DNA of 64,000 bases from NCBI RefSeq assembly GCF_000046705.1, contig NC_005956.1, forward strand, positions 744,001-808,000. Direction: 5' to 3'. This document shows, in pieces, positions 51,801 to 59,577 of the stretch. The notes under the pieces were generated by a model, which did not search any database, was not told the DNA's origin, and saw only the letters and a list, made by a program, of their open reading frames with translations. The stretch comes from Bartonella henselae str. Houston-1. GTDB taxonomy: Bacteria; Pseudomonadota; Alphaproteobacteria; Rhizobiales; Rhizobiaceae. Each line of letters opens with the position of its first letter. Position 1 is the stretch's first letter. The position numbers and the translations under genes are program-made.

Positions 51801-53839
51801 ACAATGGGATGCAGGGTGGAGCAACCAAAGATGACCTTCTTAATATGGCGGATGTTTCAACCAGCATTACGGTAGACTTTAAAGCTGAAAAGGCAGAGGC
51901 ATTTTCTCACACCTCCACCGCAGTAACAGATAGCATAGAAGCAGGGCGTGCCATTAACATGCATGCCAACAAAGGCAGCATCCATGGTATTGGTGCTGAT
52001 CTTATCGCTGGCACAAACTCTCTGAACAATGATGAACAGAGCGGAAATATTAATTTGGAAGCAGGACAAGATATCACCTTTGAAAGTGCGCAAAATAGGC
52101 AAAACACGCAAAACCATTCGCAAAATATTTCTGTAAATGTTGGTGTTGGCTACGGTTATGGGAGTGGCGGTTCAGGCTGGAGGGGCAATGCTTCTTTTGG
52201 AAAAGGAAAAGGCTCCAGTGAACAGGTACACCAGAAGAACAGCCATATTATAGGCACGGGCACTGTTCATAGCAACAGTGGGGGAAACACCACACTAGCG
52301 GGGGGTGTGGTTTCTGCAAACCGTGTAGAGATGGGTGTTGGTGGTGATTTCACCATTACAAGCCACAGTGATACGGGACAAAGTTCCAGCAAGCAAAACT
52401 CTGTTTCTGTTGGCTTTAATGGTGGAAAAAAGGATGATGCGGCGACAACCAATCTTGCCTTGAACAAGGATAAAACCTTTAGCGATTATCACAGTGTTGT
52501 GGAACACTCCGGCATCAAAGCGGGTGATGGCGGCTTTGATATTACAGTGGCAGGTGCAACAACCCTGACCGGGGGGATTATCGACAGCAGCGCATCAGCC
52601 GACAAAAACAAACTGACCACCGGAACCATCACCACGAGTGATATTGCCAACAGTGCTAAAGCGCAAGCCAGCAGCCAGGGTTTAAGCCTTGCTACGGGTG
52701 GTCCCATGTCTCAGGGCAAATACGGTCTTGCGAAAAACATCGCCAAAAATGTCTTAGATCATGCAAAAGCCAAAGATTCACAGGAAGGGCAAACCAAAGC
52801 TGCTATCAGCAATGGCACCATCATCCTGACAGATGAGGTTGAGCAAAAGGCATTGACAGGGCAAGATGTGGAACAAGTAATCGCCTCCCTTAACCGCGAT
52901 ACTGCCAACGCCCATAAGGGGGTACAACAGCTTGATGTTGCCAAGCTGGAACAAATTGTCCATGAAAACCGTGAAATGGCGACACAATTGCTGGAAGAAG
53001 GGTTTAAAGTTAGCAATGAAGCTTACAAAACCATGTTTATCAAAAAACATCCCATCGCCGTGGTGGAGCGTGATGAACAGGGACATATCATCTATAAGAC
53101 AGATAAAAATGGACAGTATATCAAAAACGCTCGTGGACAAAAAATTCCGAAATCTCATTCTTTAACGGCTGAGGAGAAGGAACATTTGCAAGCCGGTTCT
53201 GATGGCAAGGTGCATGTGTCGTTCAATGGTATCTTTACACCCCCAGAGGAAGCTGCTGTTTATGCCGAGCAACATGCTGTTAATAAAAATGAACCGCTTT
53301 ATTTTGTGGTGTTTCCACAAGCCGATACGGCTCTCTCAGAACTTCTGGTAGCGGGGTATCAGAAGTTACTGGAAAATAACTTTTGGGGTTTGACCAATTC
53401 AACACAAGAAGCAAAAGATCTGATGTCTCGCTATGGTAATACAGGGTTAGAACTTTATGCCCATAGTCGCGGTAGCATGACATTGGGGAATATGCTGTAT
53501 TCTTTTCAACAACAAGGTGTGCACGGGATAGCTAACGAAAACACGACTATCAATCTCTATGGACCAGCCTTTAATGTTTTAGTTGCATCCGATCTGTTAG
53601 GCTATGTGAGTGACGGCAAACAAACCACTGTTGGTTTTGATGGGCATAGATATGATTTTGTCAGCCGATGGATTGGCGGTAATAGCTATACTTACAAGAC
53701 AATTCTTTCAGACAGTAATGCTTGGAAAGAATGGTGGAGAATGTTTACAGATCCTGACAATCCTCATACTTGCCTTGGAGATGCGGGTCCAAAATGCCAA
53801 AAGCGGTATGGTTCATCTCATTTAAAACAAAAACCTTGA
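44115..53839 (+). repeat. Long direct repeat, copy 2 (fhaC2-fhaB2)
   Basis: Counterpart of 25236-34957. The first 4.7 kb is almost identical and the internal beta-helix region diverged. The pre-toxin region is again almost identical and the final 110 codons are homologous but clearly different. Confidence 0.9.
45836..53839 (+). CDS. fhaB: FhaB-type filamentous haemagglutinin with hydrolase-like C-terminal domain (copy 2)
   Basis: Exported TpsA exoprotein of 2,667 residues, organised like FhaB1: signal peptide, TPS domain with NPNGISCDGCGF, long beta-helix, pre-toxin region (ASLNRDTANAH, ENREMATQLLEEGF) and hydrolase-like end. About ten substitutions are seen in the first 960 residues, and the middle is strongly diverged. 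The toxin domain keeps FWGLTNSTQEAKDLMSRYG and the elbow AHSRGSMT, but later reads LYGPAFNVLVASDLLG, HRYDFVSRWIGGN and NPHTCLGDAGPKC. The same Ser, Asp and His candidates and the paired cysteines are retained. Five lipoprotein genes follow. Confidence 0.92.
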   Translation: MANTSMRYEKRDQRATLLGVLVSSTMLKKVLFWGLGFSCLLAPSALQAQISVDAKANSAHRPDIVAAPNGVPSIDIVTPNSSGLSHNKYDDFNIGHVGVIWNNHAQEVGQSQLGGIIPGNPHLRFSGSAKVILNEVTSGKRSALNGPGEVFGKQADVIIANPNGISCDGCGFINTPHATLTTGVPEIDVSGFLKGFVVKGGEITFGARGANFFSGKGVVDVVDIVSRTVHFEGPVAGREIGVAAGTGNFDYASRQMKALTDITGKPEYAIDGSALGALQADQIKLVATEKGVGVRMRHDMAANAGQLHLSADGKISLQNAFGHRGVVLKSKSQSVLAKHIASKKHIEIAAKKNVTLETIGADGHFIAEAQEGLLTIAGQATSGGNMQLSSREAIKVSGLGAGADIAFATGGDLTIGGTILSGGNLKAHAGGDIRAHLLAGGVDMAATGAAGKLVLGSHGGVDLQSVGGIIDAESIYGAGEITLVSHNGVSVSQFLQSHDNVAIHTQPDAGVHFGQLIAYGRADIDGGAVDFSSLMTGGDAVLKVRNLEAGTLMTGGDFVQSSVFGKLILHEKGSLSITAQRGIKVGHIISGENIALFAGNDIYYDQVIGYGSTTLTSGSGGISVENVLSAMGDVRLTANTLDLSKNCSHIYTPQTLYLKGDHIDVSGSELTYGGLDFQSTNALDIQHARLQAVTDKGGSGDIVFRAPGIMTDKETSVLAARDFTIKTGKLHNSGQLAAGQNLAFSVTGDATNSKTGLVYVKGNGALKVDGALLNDLGAIVAEGDLSFTNLGGTGKSLSLVNKAGLIQAGGNLSIQTKTLQNEADSIPEMKEKKEYSDLSFQRPDNYDLLYKEGLLNKITSNRWSKGYIDTPFLEHREFILEKELWDSKEKTYGKITLNSGIVYKAFTWQIAAENGKDRTQTYIWNDQSYMTEKTVTQAFSYKPAVQGMIQSTGDLIIHADNIENHYSIMRAGGNADIYVSVLTNVGATAYKNTYLGCKVHTDAYCYGYKADGSRDVSLDIANGTFRQTGSEVLDTVSGLVQAGGTLNLVVNTLNNTAAEGSITGDAHFEAKAAGGNPLEALSGLTGAGALFTPKVDLNNSGEPSEGLPLPKPQSGGVGGTLPQQNFLYETRAEFLDVGKFYGSAYFLNRIGYNPDREIFFLGDAYFEKQLVEKQMRDLVGQGLGKGSFIPGSDAIEQVKTLLDVGADYVKANNLVFGEALSEEQLASLEAPMVIYVRQRIKGMDVYAPVLYIPEKDRASFVSAGALIMGDDVNITSQNTSTSTVTNSGRIAANHQLHVHGGDILSQGGHFAAGSDAVLLAENNIHLDAGRTMVDGVETVLNTNALSAGGNATVLAKKDMTASGVKISTGGDLAMATEQGNLTIGAIKTTDHDAQGNASMHQQSEVNSGGSTTLSSGKDLNILGSEVQTKDNLFLQAKDTVSLDATRNSANSYRGDHTSHVAVHNGSYLSSGKETTVLSGKDIRVFASDIDAKGNVALGAQGNITIDTKSDEMEYHLQGTNLKVDMQASRAVGSSINAGGDFTAIAGQDGKPHDLIITGSAVTADGKVELKASNAILITNAENSLQYEMSYHKKGEVFSSSKSQHNKIDAAQVVGSLISGGKGVALDSANNTEIVASILTAGKPGEKTPEEQAKADMTIHSGGNILIKGAQEKYNQQQQSSTSSVLHEKSSDNSEAHTTTVSSILGATGNIVLDAQGDATLTASHMIANEDINVAGQSVTIDGMTDHHSSHSETHETGFGVGSGKGFVSIYGSESKTENEESFEHQGSSLNGKNITITAKKEDVNVVGSDFSAGEDIKLSAVHNVNVLPGHKSHSASTQEERSGFGFQFEKNRSGASVGVGVASAKDTGDQWEKSNTPSNFKAGRDVQINAGNDVNLQATNVSANRDVNIDAGNNITLETSYDISKAEEKHEKSFAGVTGSVNVGILGTVQDIRDAVKRAKNKDNKHHIINGLLGGLKGYDLYNKGKGLYNGMQGGATKDDLLNMADVSTSITVDFKAEKAEAFSHTSTAVTDSIEAGRAINMHANKGSIHGIGADLIAGTNSLNNDEQSGNINLEAGQDITFESAQNRQNTQNHSQNISVNVGVGYGYGSGGSGWRGNASFGKGKGSSEQVHQKNSHIIGTGTVHSNSGGNTTLAGGVVSANRVEMGVGGDFTITSHSDTGQSSSKQNSVSVGFNGGKKDDAATTNLALNKDKTFSDYHSVVEHSGIKAGDGGFDITVAGATTLTGGIIDSSASADKNKLTTGTITTSDIANSAKAQASSQGLSLATGGPMSQGKYGLAKNIAKNVLDHAKAKDSQEGQTKAAISNGTIILTDEVEQKALTGQDVEQVIASLNRDTANAHKGVQQLDVAKLEQIVHENREMATQLLEEGFKVSNEAYKTMFIKKHPIAVVERDEQGHIIYKTDKNGQYIKNARGQKIPKSHSLTAEEKEHLQAGSDGKVHVSFNGIFTPPEEAAVYAEQHAVNKNEPLYFVVFPQADTALSELLVAGYQKLLENNFWGLTNSTQEAKDLMSRYGNTGLELYAHSRGSMTLGNMLYSFQQQGVHGIANENTTINLYGPAFNVLVASDLLGYVSDGKQTTVGFDGHRYDFVSRWIGGNSYTYKTILSDSNAWKEWWRMFTDPDNPHTCLGDAGPKCQKRYGSSHLKQKP

Positions 53840-54275
53840 ATTAGATCATGGAGAAAAAATGAAACAAACTCTAAAATTATTCAGTGCGGTAACTTTATTA
53901 GGTATTGCAGGGTGTCAGTTTAATAAACCTCCTGCAGGATACTTGACTGCGTGGGAGAAAAATGGTGTTACTGATTTTACTGAGGTAGGAAAAGCCTTGT
54001 TAGAATGTGGCATGCCAACCCCTTATGATCGCGATCCAGAAAACCAAAAGCTAAGTCCTAATGATATGGTCTCCATTGATGCTTGCATGGTTCAAGCAGG
54101 ATTCCGCTATAAAGATGAAGAGGTAGAAAGAGCGGGAGGGTGGTGTTATACTTTTAGAGCCGAAAACCTTCCAAATTGTCGTCCTGGCGTTGTCTTCCCA
54201 CAGCGCAGTGTCAAAAAGCGCTTGAACAGCCCTTTTTGTAAAAAGCATCCAGAACAATATGAATGCTATCCTTAA
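52143..54275 (+). repeat. C-terminal cassette repeat, copy A
   Basis: The last 1.7 kb of fhaB2 plus the following lipoprotein L3. It matches 56680-58810 at offset 4,537 through fhaB, with only scattered changes, and then L8. Confidence 0.85.
53859..54275 (+). CDS. Cysteine-rich small lipoprotein L3, candidate immunity protein
   Basis: 138 residues, with lipobox LLGIAGC. It is the first gene after fhaB2, 19 nt downstream, with a CATGGAG site. It carries the VTDFTEV form of the N-terminal block. The middle block is LSPNDMVSIDACMVQAGFRYKDEEVERAGGW and the C-terminal block is KHPEQYECYP. Its position corresponds to L1 after fhaB1. The likely partner is the FhaB2 toxin domain, by inference. Confidence 0.85.
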   Translation: MKQTLKLFSAVTLLGIAGCQFNKPPAGYLTAWEKNGVTDFTEVGKALLECGMPTPYDRDPENQKLSPNDMVSIDACMVQAGFRYKDEEVERAGGWCYTFRAENLPNCRPGVVFPQRSVKKRLNSPFCKKHPEQYECYP

Positions 54276-54455
54276 ATATTGCTGTTTGTGGAAACTACAA
54301 TCCCCACATTCATGTGTTCCCATGCTTGTGTGGGATTGTTCTCTTCATCCACCATCTCAATATTGTTCACCGTTGTTTGAAACAGCGGTGGCAGAAAATA
54401 TCAACAGGCTTTCAAGCCATTGCATTAAAAAGAAATCCATTCAAAGAGGGGAAAA
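54276..54455 (+). repeat. Inter-lipoprotein spacer repeat S2
   Basis: Spacer copy between L3 and L4. The first hairpin spans 54298-54338 and pairs CAATCCC-CACA with TGTG-T-GGGATTG. The second spans 54368-54390 as an 11-bp stem with one G-T pair. The first resembles a terminator without a long T-run; the second has none. Confidence 0.85.
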
Positions 54456-54860
54456 ATGAAACAAACTCTAAAGCTATTAGGTGTTGTAACTTTATTAGGT
54501 ATTGCAGGATGTCAATTTAACAAACCTCCTCTAGGAGAGGTGGCTACGTGGGAGAAAAATGGTGTTACTGATTTTACTGAGGTAGGAAAAGCCTTGTTAG
54601 AATGTGGCATGCCAAGCCTTATTGATGCCGATTCAGAAAACGATAATCGTAGCTTCAATCAAAAGGCAACAGTTTATGCTTGTATGGTTCAAGCTGGTTT
54701 TCGTGATAAAGTGGGAGGGGGGACTTGGTGTGAGAATCATAAAGTCGAAAATCTTCCGATTTGTCGTCCTGGCGCTGTCATTCCACAGCGCAGTGTCAAA
54801 AAGCGCTTGAACAGCCCTTTTTGTAAAAAGCATCCAGAACAATATGAATGCAAACCTTAA
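54456..54860 (+). CDS. Cysteine-rich small lipoprotein L4
   Basis: 134 residues, lipobox LLGIAGC. It combines the VTDFTEV N-block with a different middle (GMPSLIDADSENDNRSFNQ, then VYACMVQAGFRDKVGGGTW). The C-block is KHPEQYECKP. A GGA followed by six G (54717-54722) encodes the VGGG turn in frame. An AGAGGGG ribosome site comes from the spacer. Confidence 0.82.
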   Translation: MKQTLKLLGVVTLLGIAGCQFNKPPLGEVATWEKNGVTDFTEVGKALLECGMPSLIDADSENDNRSFNQKATVYACMVQAGFRDKVGGGTWCENHKVENLPICRPGAVIPQRSVKKRLNSPFCKKHPEQYECKP

Positions 54861-55040
54861 ACACTGCTGTTTGTGGAAACTACAATCCCCACATTCATGT
54901 GTTCCCATGCCTGTGTGGGATTGTTCTCTTCATCCACCATCTCAATATTGTTCACCGTTGTTTGAAACAGCGGTGGCAGAAAATATCAACAGGCTTTCAA
55001 GCCATTGCATTAAAAAGAAGTCCATTCAAAGAGGGGAAAA
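54861..55040 (+). repeat. Inter-lipoprotein spacer repeat S3
   Basis: Spacer copy between L4 and L5 with both hairpins conserved. Confidence 0.85.
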
Positions 55041-55445
55041 ATGAAACAAACTCTAAAGCTATTAGGTGCGGTAACTTTATTAGGTATTGCAGGGTGTCAG
55101 TTTAATAAACCTCCTGGCGGATATTTGAGTGTGTGGGAGAAAAATGGTGTTACTGATTTTACTGAGGTAGGAAAAGCCTTGTTAGAATGTGGCATGCCAA
55201 CCCCTTATGATCGCGATCCAGAAAATAGAAAGTTAAGCAACAATGCAATAGGAAGCATAGAAGCTTGCATGCTTCAATCGGGATTTCGTGATAAAGTAGG
55301 GGGGGGGACTATGTGTGAGAATCATAAAGTCGAAAACCTTCCGATTTGTCGTCCTGGCGCTGTCATCCCACAGCGCAGTGTCAAGAAGCGCTTGAACAGC
55401 CCTTTTTGTAAAAAATATAAAAATAGCCGTAAATGCCAACCTTAA
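55041..55445 (+). CDS. Cysteine-rich small lipoprotein L5, with in-frame G9 tract
   Basis: 134 residues, lipobox LLGIAGC. N-block VTDFTEV; middle NRKLSNNAIGSIEACMLQSG then FRDKVGGGTMC; C-block KYKNSRKCQP. The glycine turn is encoded by a run of nine G (55299-55307), which is in frame here. The equivalent runs in L10 and L11 are 8 and 10 and out of frame, so L5 appears to be an ON state of a switchable gene. Confidence 0.82.
   Translation: MKQTLKLLGAVTLLGIAGCQFNKPPGGYLSVWEKNGVTDFTEVGKALLECGMPTPYDRDPENRKLSNNAIGSIEACMLQSGFRDKVGGGTMCENHKVENLPICRPGAVIPQRSVKKRLNSPFCKKYKNSRKCQP
55299..55307 (+). repeat. Poly-G tract, 9 G, in frame (L5)
   Basis: Homopolymer within the coding sequence of L5. Loss or gain of one G would remove the last 50 or so residues, including three or four cysteines. 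Confidence 0.8.
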
Positions 55446-55626
55446 ATATTGCTGTTTGTGGAAACTACAATCCCCACATTCATGTGTTCCCATGCTTGTG
55501 TGGGATTGTTCTCTTCATCCACCATCTCAATATTGTTCACCGTTGTTTGAAACAGCGGTGGCAGAAAATATCAACAGGCTTTCAAGCCATTGCATTAAAA
55601 AGAAGTCCATTCAAAGAGGAGAAAAA
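55446..55626 (+). repeat. Inter-lipoprotein spacer repeat S4
   Basis: Spacer copy between L5 and L6 with both hairpins conserved, ending in AAAGAGGAGAAAAA. Confidence 0.85.
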
Positions 55627-56076
55627 ATGAAAAAAATCTTGAAACTATTAAGCTGTATAGTTGTCTTAACTATAGCTGGATGTCTTAATCAACCACCTCC
55701 ATCTACTTTAGCATTGTGGGAAAAACCAGGTGCCGATAAAGCGATGACCCAACAAGCCTTGACAAAATGTGGTTGGAAACCAGTCTATGCTTCTCCTGAC
55801 GACATGAATTCCTATGCCAGCGAATTTGCCTCCGTTTATGAGTGCATGAAAAAAGCCGGTTTTCGGTATAAATTGCAAGATTCAAAAGGGATCTATTTTT
55901 CACCGCCTGCGAAAAGTAGCTCGTTCCTCAGCAATTTAATGGTAGCAGGATATCAGCAGTTTATGGAGAATGAAAGCTTTGGTGTGAGCAATTCAACGAA
56001 ACATGAAAGAGAGCTTATGCTTCGTATTGAAAAGGAGAAGAAACGCCAGAAAACAAAAAAATCTTTACAACGATAA
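55627..56076 (+). CDS. Chimeric lipoprotein L6 with toxin-like tail
   Basis: 149 residues, lipobox LTIAGC. The N-terminal half follows the array pattern in a divergent form (ALWEKPGADKAMTQQALTKCG, ECMKKAGFRYKLQ). The C-terminal part SFLSNLMVAGYQQFMENESF then GVSNSTKHERELMLR aligns with the FhaB toxin region ALSELLVAGYQKLLENNFWG then LTNSTQEAKDLMSR. The tail is lysine-rich. The hydrolase elbow is absent, so it carries only a small piece of the toxin fold. It may mimic or bind the toxin, or be a recombination product. The remnant L2 shows that the same chimera once existed at locus 1. Confidence 0.8.
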   Translation: MKKILKLLSCIVVLTIAGCLNQPPPSTLALWEKPGADKAMTQQALTKCGWKPVYASPDDMNSYASEFASVYECMKKAGFRYKLQDSKGIYFSPPAKSSSFLSNLMVAGYQQFMENESFGVSNSTKHERELMLRIEKEKKRQKTKKSLQR

Positions 56077-56083
56077 TCATTAA

Positions 56084-56125
56084 CACTCCGCCATCTCTTT
56101 TCGTTTGGGATGGCGGGGGTGTTTT
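56084..56125 (+). terminator. Intrinsic terminator after L6
   Basis: CCGCCATC (56088-56095) pairs with GATGGCGG (56109-56116), extended by ACACT/GGGTG, and is followed by TTTTCTT. It is the strongest terminator-like stem in the array and sits where the first half of the usual spacer is missing. Confidence 0.7.
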
Positions 56126-56134
56126 CTTGATCAA

Positions 56135-56239
56135 TCATCTCAATATTGTTCACCGTTGTTTGAAACAGCGGTGACAGAAAATATCAACAGGCTTTCAAGC
56201 CATTGCATTAAAAAGAAATCCATTCAAAGAGGGGAAAAA
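56135..56239 (+). repeat. Inter-lipoprotein spacer repeat S5, partial
   Basis: Only the second half of the spacer is present, from CATCTCAATATTG through the second hairpin to the ribosome site of L7. Confidence 0.8.
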
Positions 56240-56647
56240 ATGAAGAAAACTTTACAATTATTGAGCTGTATAGCTTTGCTTATTGTGGCGGGATGTAATA
56301 TGTTCGATGAGCAATTGGCTTTGGATATGTGGGCAAAGCCAGGAGCAGATCAACTTGAGGTCAAAAAAGCCCTTTTGGAATGTGGCATGCCAAGCCCTTA
56401 CAATGATAGTATGAACTCAAAAGATTTAAGCATGAATGCAAATGCTGCGGTTAATATGTGTCTTGTGAAAGCAGGATTTTATCATAAACTTTTTAAGGTT
56501 GGATTGCGAGACAGGTGTCATAATTATAATGCCGAAGATCTTCCTATATGTGTTCCTGGTTCTGTTATTCCGAAGCGAAGTGTTGAGAGACGTTTAAAGA
56601 GCGCTTATTGTCAAAAATATAGAAATAAACCAGAGTGCCAACCCTAA
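56240..56647 (+). CDS. Divergent cysteine-rich small lipoprotein L7
   Basis: 135 residues, lipobox LIVAGC. It keeps DMWAKPGAD, KKALLECGMPSPY, the LVKAGF helix, DLPICVPGSVIPKRSVERRL and a final KPECQP, but most other positions differ from its neighbours. It is the last gene before the orphan fhaB module, whose open frame begins inside the end of L7. Confidence 0.8.
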   Translation: MKKTLQLLSCIALLIVAGCNMFDEQLALDMWAKPGADQLEVKKALLECGMPSPYNDSMNSKDLSMNANAAVNMCLVKAGFYHKLFKVGLRDRCHNYNAEDLPICVPGSVIPKRSVERRLKSAYCQKYRNKPECQP

Positions 56648-56660
56648 CAACCAACAGCAT

Positions 56661-58376
56661 TTGCAAAGTGCTTCAATGAGTGTTGGCTACGGTTATGGGA
56701 GTGGCGGTTCAGGCTGGAGGGGCAATGCTTCTTTTGGAAAAGGAAGAGGCTCCAGTGAACAGGTACACCAGAAGAACAGCCATATTATAGGCACGGGCAC
56801 TGTTCATAGCAACAGTGGGGGAAACACCACACTAGCGGGGGGTGTGGTTTCTGCAAACCGTGTAGAGATGGGTGTTGGTGGTGATTTCACCATTACAAGC
56901 CACAGTGATACGGGACAAAGTTCCAGCAAGCAAAACTCTGTTTCTGTTGGCTTTAATGGTGGAAAAAAGGATGATGCGGCGACAACCAATCTTGCCTTGA
57001 ACAAGGATAAAACCTCTAGCGATTATCACAGTGTTGTGGAACACTCCGGCATCAAAGCGGGTGATGGCGGCTTTGAGATCAACGTTAAAGATACAACAAC
57101 CCTGACCGGGGGGATTATCGACAGCAGTGCATCAGCCGACAAAAATAAACTGACCACCGGAACCATTATCATGAGTGATATTGCCAACAGTGCTAAAGCT
57201 CAAGCCAGCAGCCAGGGTTTAAGCCTTGCTACGGGTGGTCCCATGTCTCAGGGCAAATACGGTCTTGCGAAAAACATCGCCAAAAATGTCTTAGATCATA
57301 CAAAAGCCAAAGATTCACAGGAAGGGCAAACCAAAGCTGCTATCAGCAATGGCACCATCATCCTGACAGATGAGGTTGAGCAAAAGGCATTGACAGGGCA
57401 AGATGTGGAACAAGCAATCGCCTCCCTTAACCGTGATACTGCCAACGCCCATAAGGGGGTACAACAGCTTGATGTTGCCAAGCTGGAACAAATCGTCCAT
57501 GAAAACCGTGAAATGGCGACACAATTGCTGGAAGAAGGGTTTAAAGTTAGCAATGAAGCTTACAAAACCATGTTTATCAAAGAACACCCCATCGCCGTGG
57601 TCGACCGTGATGAACAGGGACATATCATCTATGAAACAGATGCAAATGGGGAGCCTATAGAAAACGCTCGTGGACAACCAATCCCTAAGTTTCATTCTTT
57701 AACGGCTGAGGAGAAGGAACATTTGCAAGCTGGTTCTGATGGCAAGGTGCATGTGTCGTTCAATGGTATCTTTACACCCCCAGAGGAAGCTGCTGTTTAT
57801 GCCGAGCAACATGCTGTTAATAAAAATGAACCGCTTTATTTTGTGGTGTTTCCACAAGCCGATACGGCTCTCTCAGAACTTCTGGTAGCGGGGTATCAGA
57901 AGTTACTGGAAAATAACTTTTGGGGTTTGACCAATTCAACACAAGAAGCAAAAGATCTGATGTCTCGCTATGGTAATACAGGGTTAGAACTTTATGCCCA
58001 TAGTCGCGGTAGCATGACATTGGGGAATATGCTGTATTCTTTTCAACAACAAGGTGTGCACGGGATAGCTAACAAAAACACGACTATCAATCTCTATGGA
58101 CCAGCCTTTAATGTTTTAGTTGCATCCGATCTGTTAGGCTATGTGAGTGACGGCAAACAAACCACTGTTGGTTTTGATGGGCATAGATATGATTTTGTCA
58201 GCCGATGGATTGGCGGTAATAGCTATACTTACAAGACAATTCCTTCAGACAGTAATGCTTGGAAAGAATGGTGGAGAGTGGTTACAGATCCTGACAATCC
58301 TCATACTTGTCTTGGAGATGCAAATCTTAATTGTATTAGTATGTATGGTTCATCTCATTTAAAACAAAAACCTTGA
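56661..58376 (+). pseudogene. Orphan FhaB C-terminal (toxin) module
   Basis: A 571-codon open frame matching FhaB2 from the last beta-helix repeats to the C-terminus. It lacks signal peptide and TPS domain. The nominal start is TTG 56661, with ATG 56676 next, and no ribosome site is seen. The pre-toxin and hydrolase elements (ENREMATQLLEEGF, AHSRGSMT, HRYDFVS, NPHTCLG) are all intact. The final block differs from FhaB2 (DANLNCISMYG for DAGPKCQKRYG). It resembles the orphan toxin modules downstream of CDI genes, which can recombine into the full-length gene. It is not expected to be secreted alone. Confidence 0.85.
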
Positions 58377-58810
58377 ATTAAATCATGGAGTAAAAAATGA
58401 AACAAACTCTAAGACTATTAGGTGCTGTAACTTTGTTCGGTATAGCCGGATGTCATTTAGGAGGACCTCCTACATCATCTATAGGGATGTGGGAGAAGCC
58501 AGGAGCAGATTTTACTGAGATAGGAAAAGCCTTGTTAGAATGTGGCATGCCAACCCCTTATGATCGCGATCCAGAAAACCAAAAGCTAAGTCCTAATGAT
58601 ATGGTCTCCATTGATGCTTGCATGGTTCAATCAGGATTCCGCTATAAAGATGAAGAGGTAGAAAGAGCGGGAGGGTGGTGTTATACTTTTAGAGCCGAAA
58701 ACCTTCCAAATTGTCGTCCTGGCGTTGTCTTCCCACAGCGCAGTGTCAAAAAGCGCTTGAACAGCCCTTTTTGTAAAAAATATAAAAATAGCCGTAAATG
58801 CCAACCTTAA
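56680..58810 (+). repeat. C-terminal cassette repeat, copy B
   Basis: Counterpart of 52143-54275, comprising the orphan fhaB end plus lipoprotein L8. Confidence 0.85.
58397..58810 (+). CDS. Cysteine-rich small lipoprotein L8, paired with the orphan module
   Basis: 137 residues, lipobox LFGIAGC. It has the WEKPGADFTEI form of the N-block, the LSPNDMVSIDACMVQSGF and KDEEVERAGGW middle shared with L3, and C-block KYKNSRKCQP. It starts 20 nt after the orphan fhaB stop with a CATGGAG site, exactly as L3 follows fhaB2. The conserved arrangement supports a toxin-plus-lipoprotein cassette. Confidence 0.83.
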   Translation: MKQTLRLLGAVTLFGIAGCHLGGPPTSSIGMWEKPGADFTEIGKALLECGMPTPYDRDPENQKLSPNDMVSIDACMVQSGFRYKDEEVERAGGWCYTFRAENLPNCRPGVVFPQRSVKKRLNSPFCKKYKNSRKCQP

Positions 58811-58991
58811 ATATTGCTGTTTGTGGAAACTACAATCCCCACATTCATGTGTTCCCATGCTTGTGTGGGATTGTTCTCTTCATCCACCATCTCAATATTG
58901 TTCACCGTTGTTTGAAACAGCGGTGGCAGAAAATATCAACAGGCTTTCAAGCCATTGCATTAAAAAGAAGTCCATTCAAAGAGGAGAAAAA
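58811..58991 (+). repeat. Inter-lipoprotein spacer repeat S6
   Basis: Spacer copy between L8 and L9 with both hairpins conserved. Confidence 0.85.
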
Positions 58992-59396
58992 ATGAAACAA
59001 ACTCTAAGACTATTAGGTGGCTTAGCTCTGTTAAGTATTGCAGGGTGTCAGTTTAATAAACCTCCTGCAGGATACTTGACTGCGTGGGAGAAAAATGGTG
59101 TTACTGATTTTACTGAGGTAGGAAAAGCCTTATTAGAATGTGGCATGCCAACCCCTTATGATGTATTTCCAGAAAACAGAAATTTAAGCAACAATGCATG
59201 GGCAACCATAGAAGCTTGTATGATTCAAGCTGGTTTTCGTGATAAAGTGGGAGGGGGGACTTGGTGTGAGAATCATAAAGTCGAAAACCTTCCGATTTGT
59301 CGTCCTGGCGCTGTCATTCCACAGCGCAGTGTCAAGAAGCGCTTAAACAGCCCTTTTTGTAAAAAGCATCCAGAACAATATGAATGCCAACCTTAA
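58992..59396 (+). CDS. Cysteine-rich small lipoprotein L9
   Basis: 134 residues, lipobox LLSIAGC. N-block VTDFTEV; middle NRNLSNNAWATIEACMIQAG with FRDKVGGGTW; C-block KHPEQYECQP. The glycine turn is encoded as GGA plus six G (59253-59258), in frame. Confidence 0.82.
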   Translation: MKQTLRLLGGLALLSIAGCQFNKPPAGYLTAWEKNGVTDFTEVGKALLECGMPTPYDVFPENRNLSNNAWATIEACMIQAGFRDKVGGGTWCENHKVENLPICRPGAVIPQRSVKKRLNSPFCKKHPEQYECQP

Positions 59397-59577
59397 ATAT
59401 TGCTGTTTGTGGAAACTACAATCCCCACATTCATGTGTTCCCATGCCTGTGTGGGATTGTTCTCTTCATCCACCATCTCAATATTGTTCACCGTTGTTTG
59501 AAACAGCGGTGGCAGAAAATATCAACAGGCTTTCAAGCCATTGCATTAAAAAGAAATCCATTCAAAGAGGGGAAAAA
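59397..59577 (+). repeat. Inter-lipoprotein spacer repeat S7
   Basis: Spacer copy between L9 and L10 with both hairpins conserved. Confidence 0.85.
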
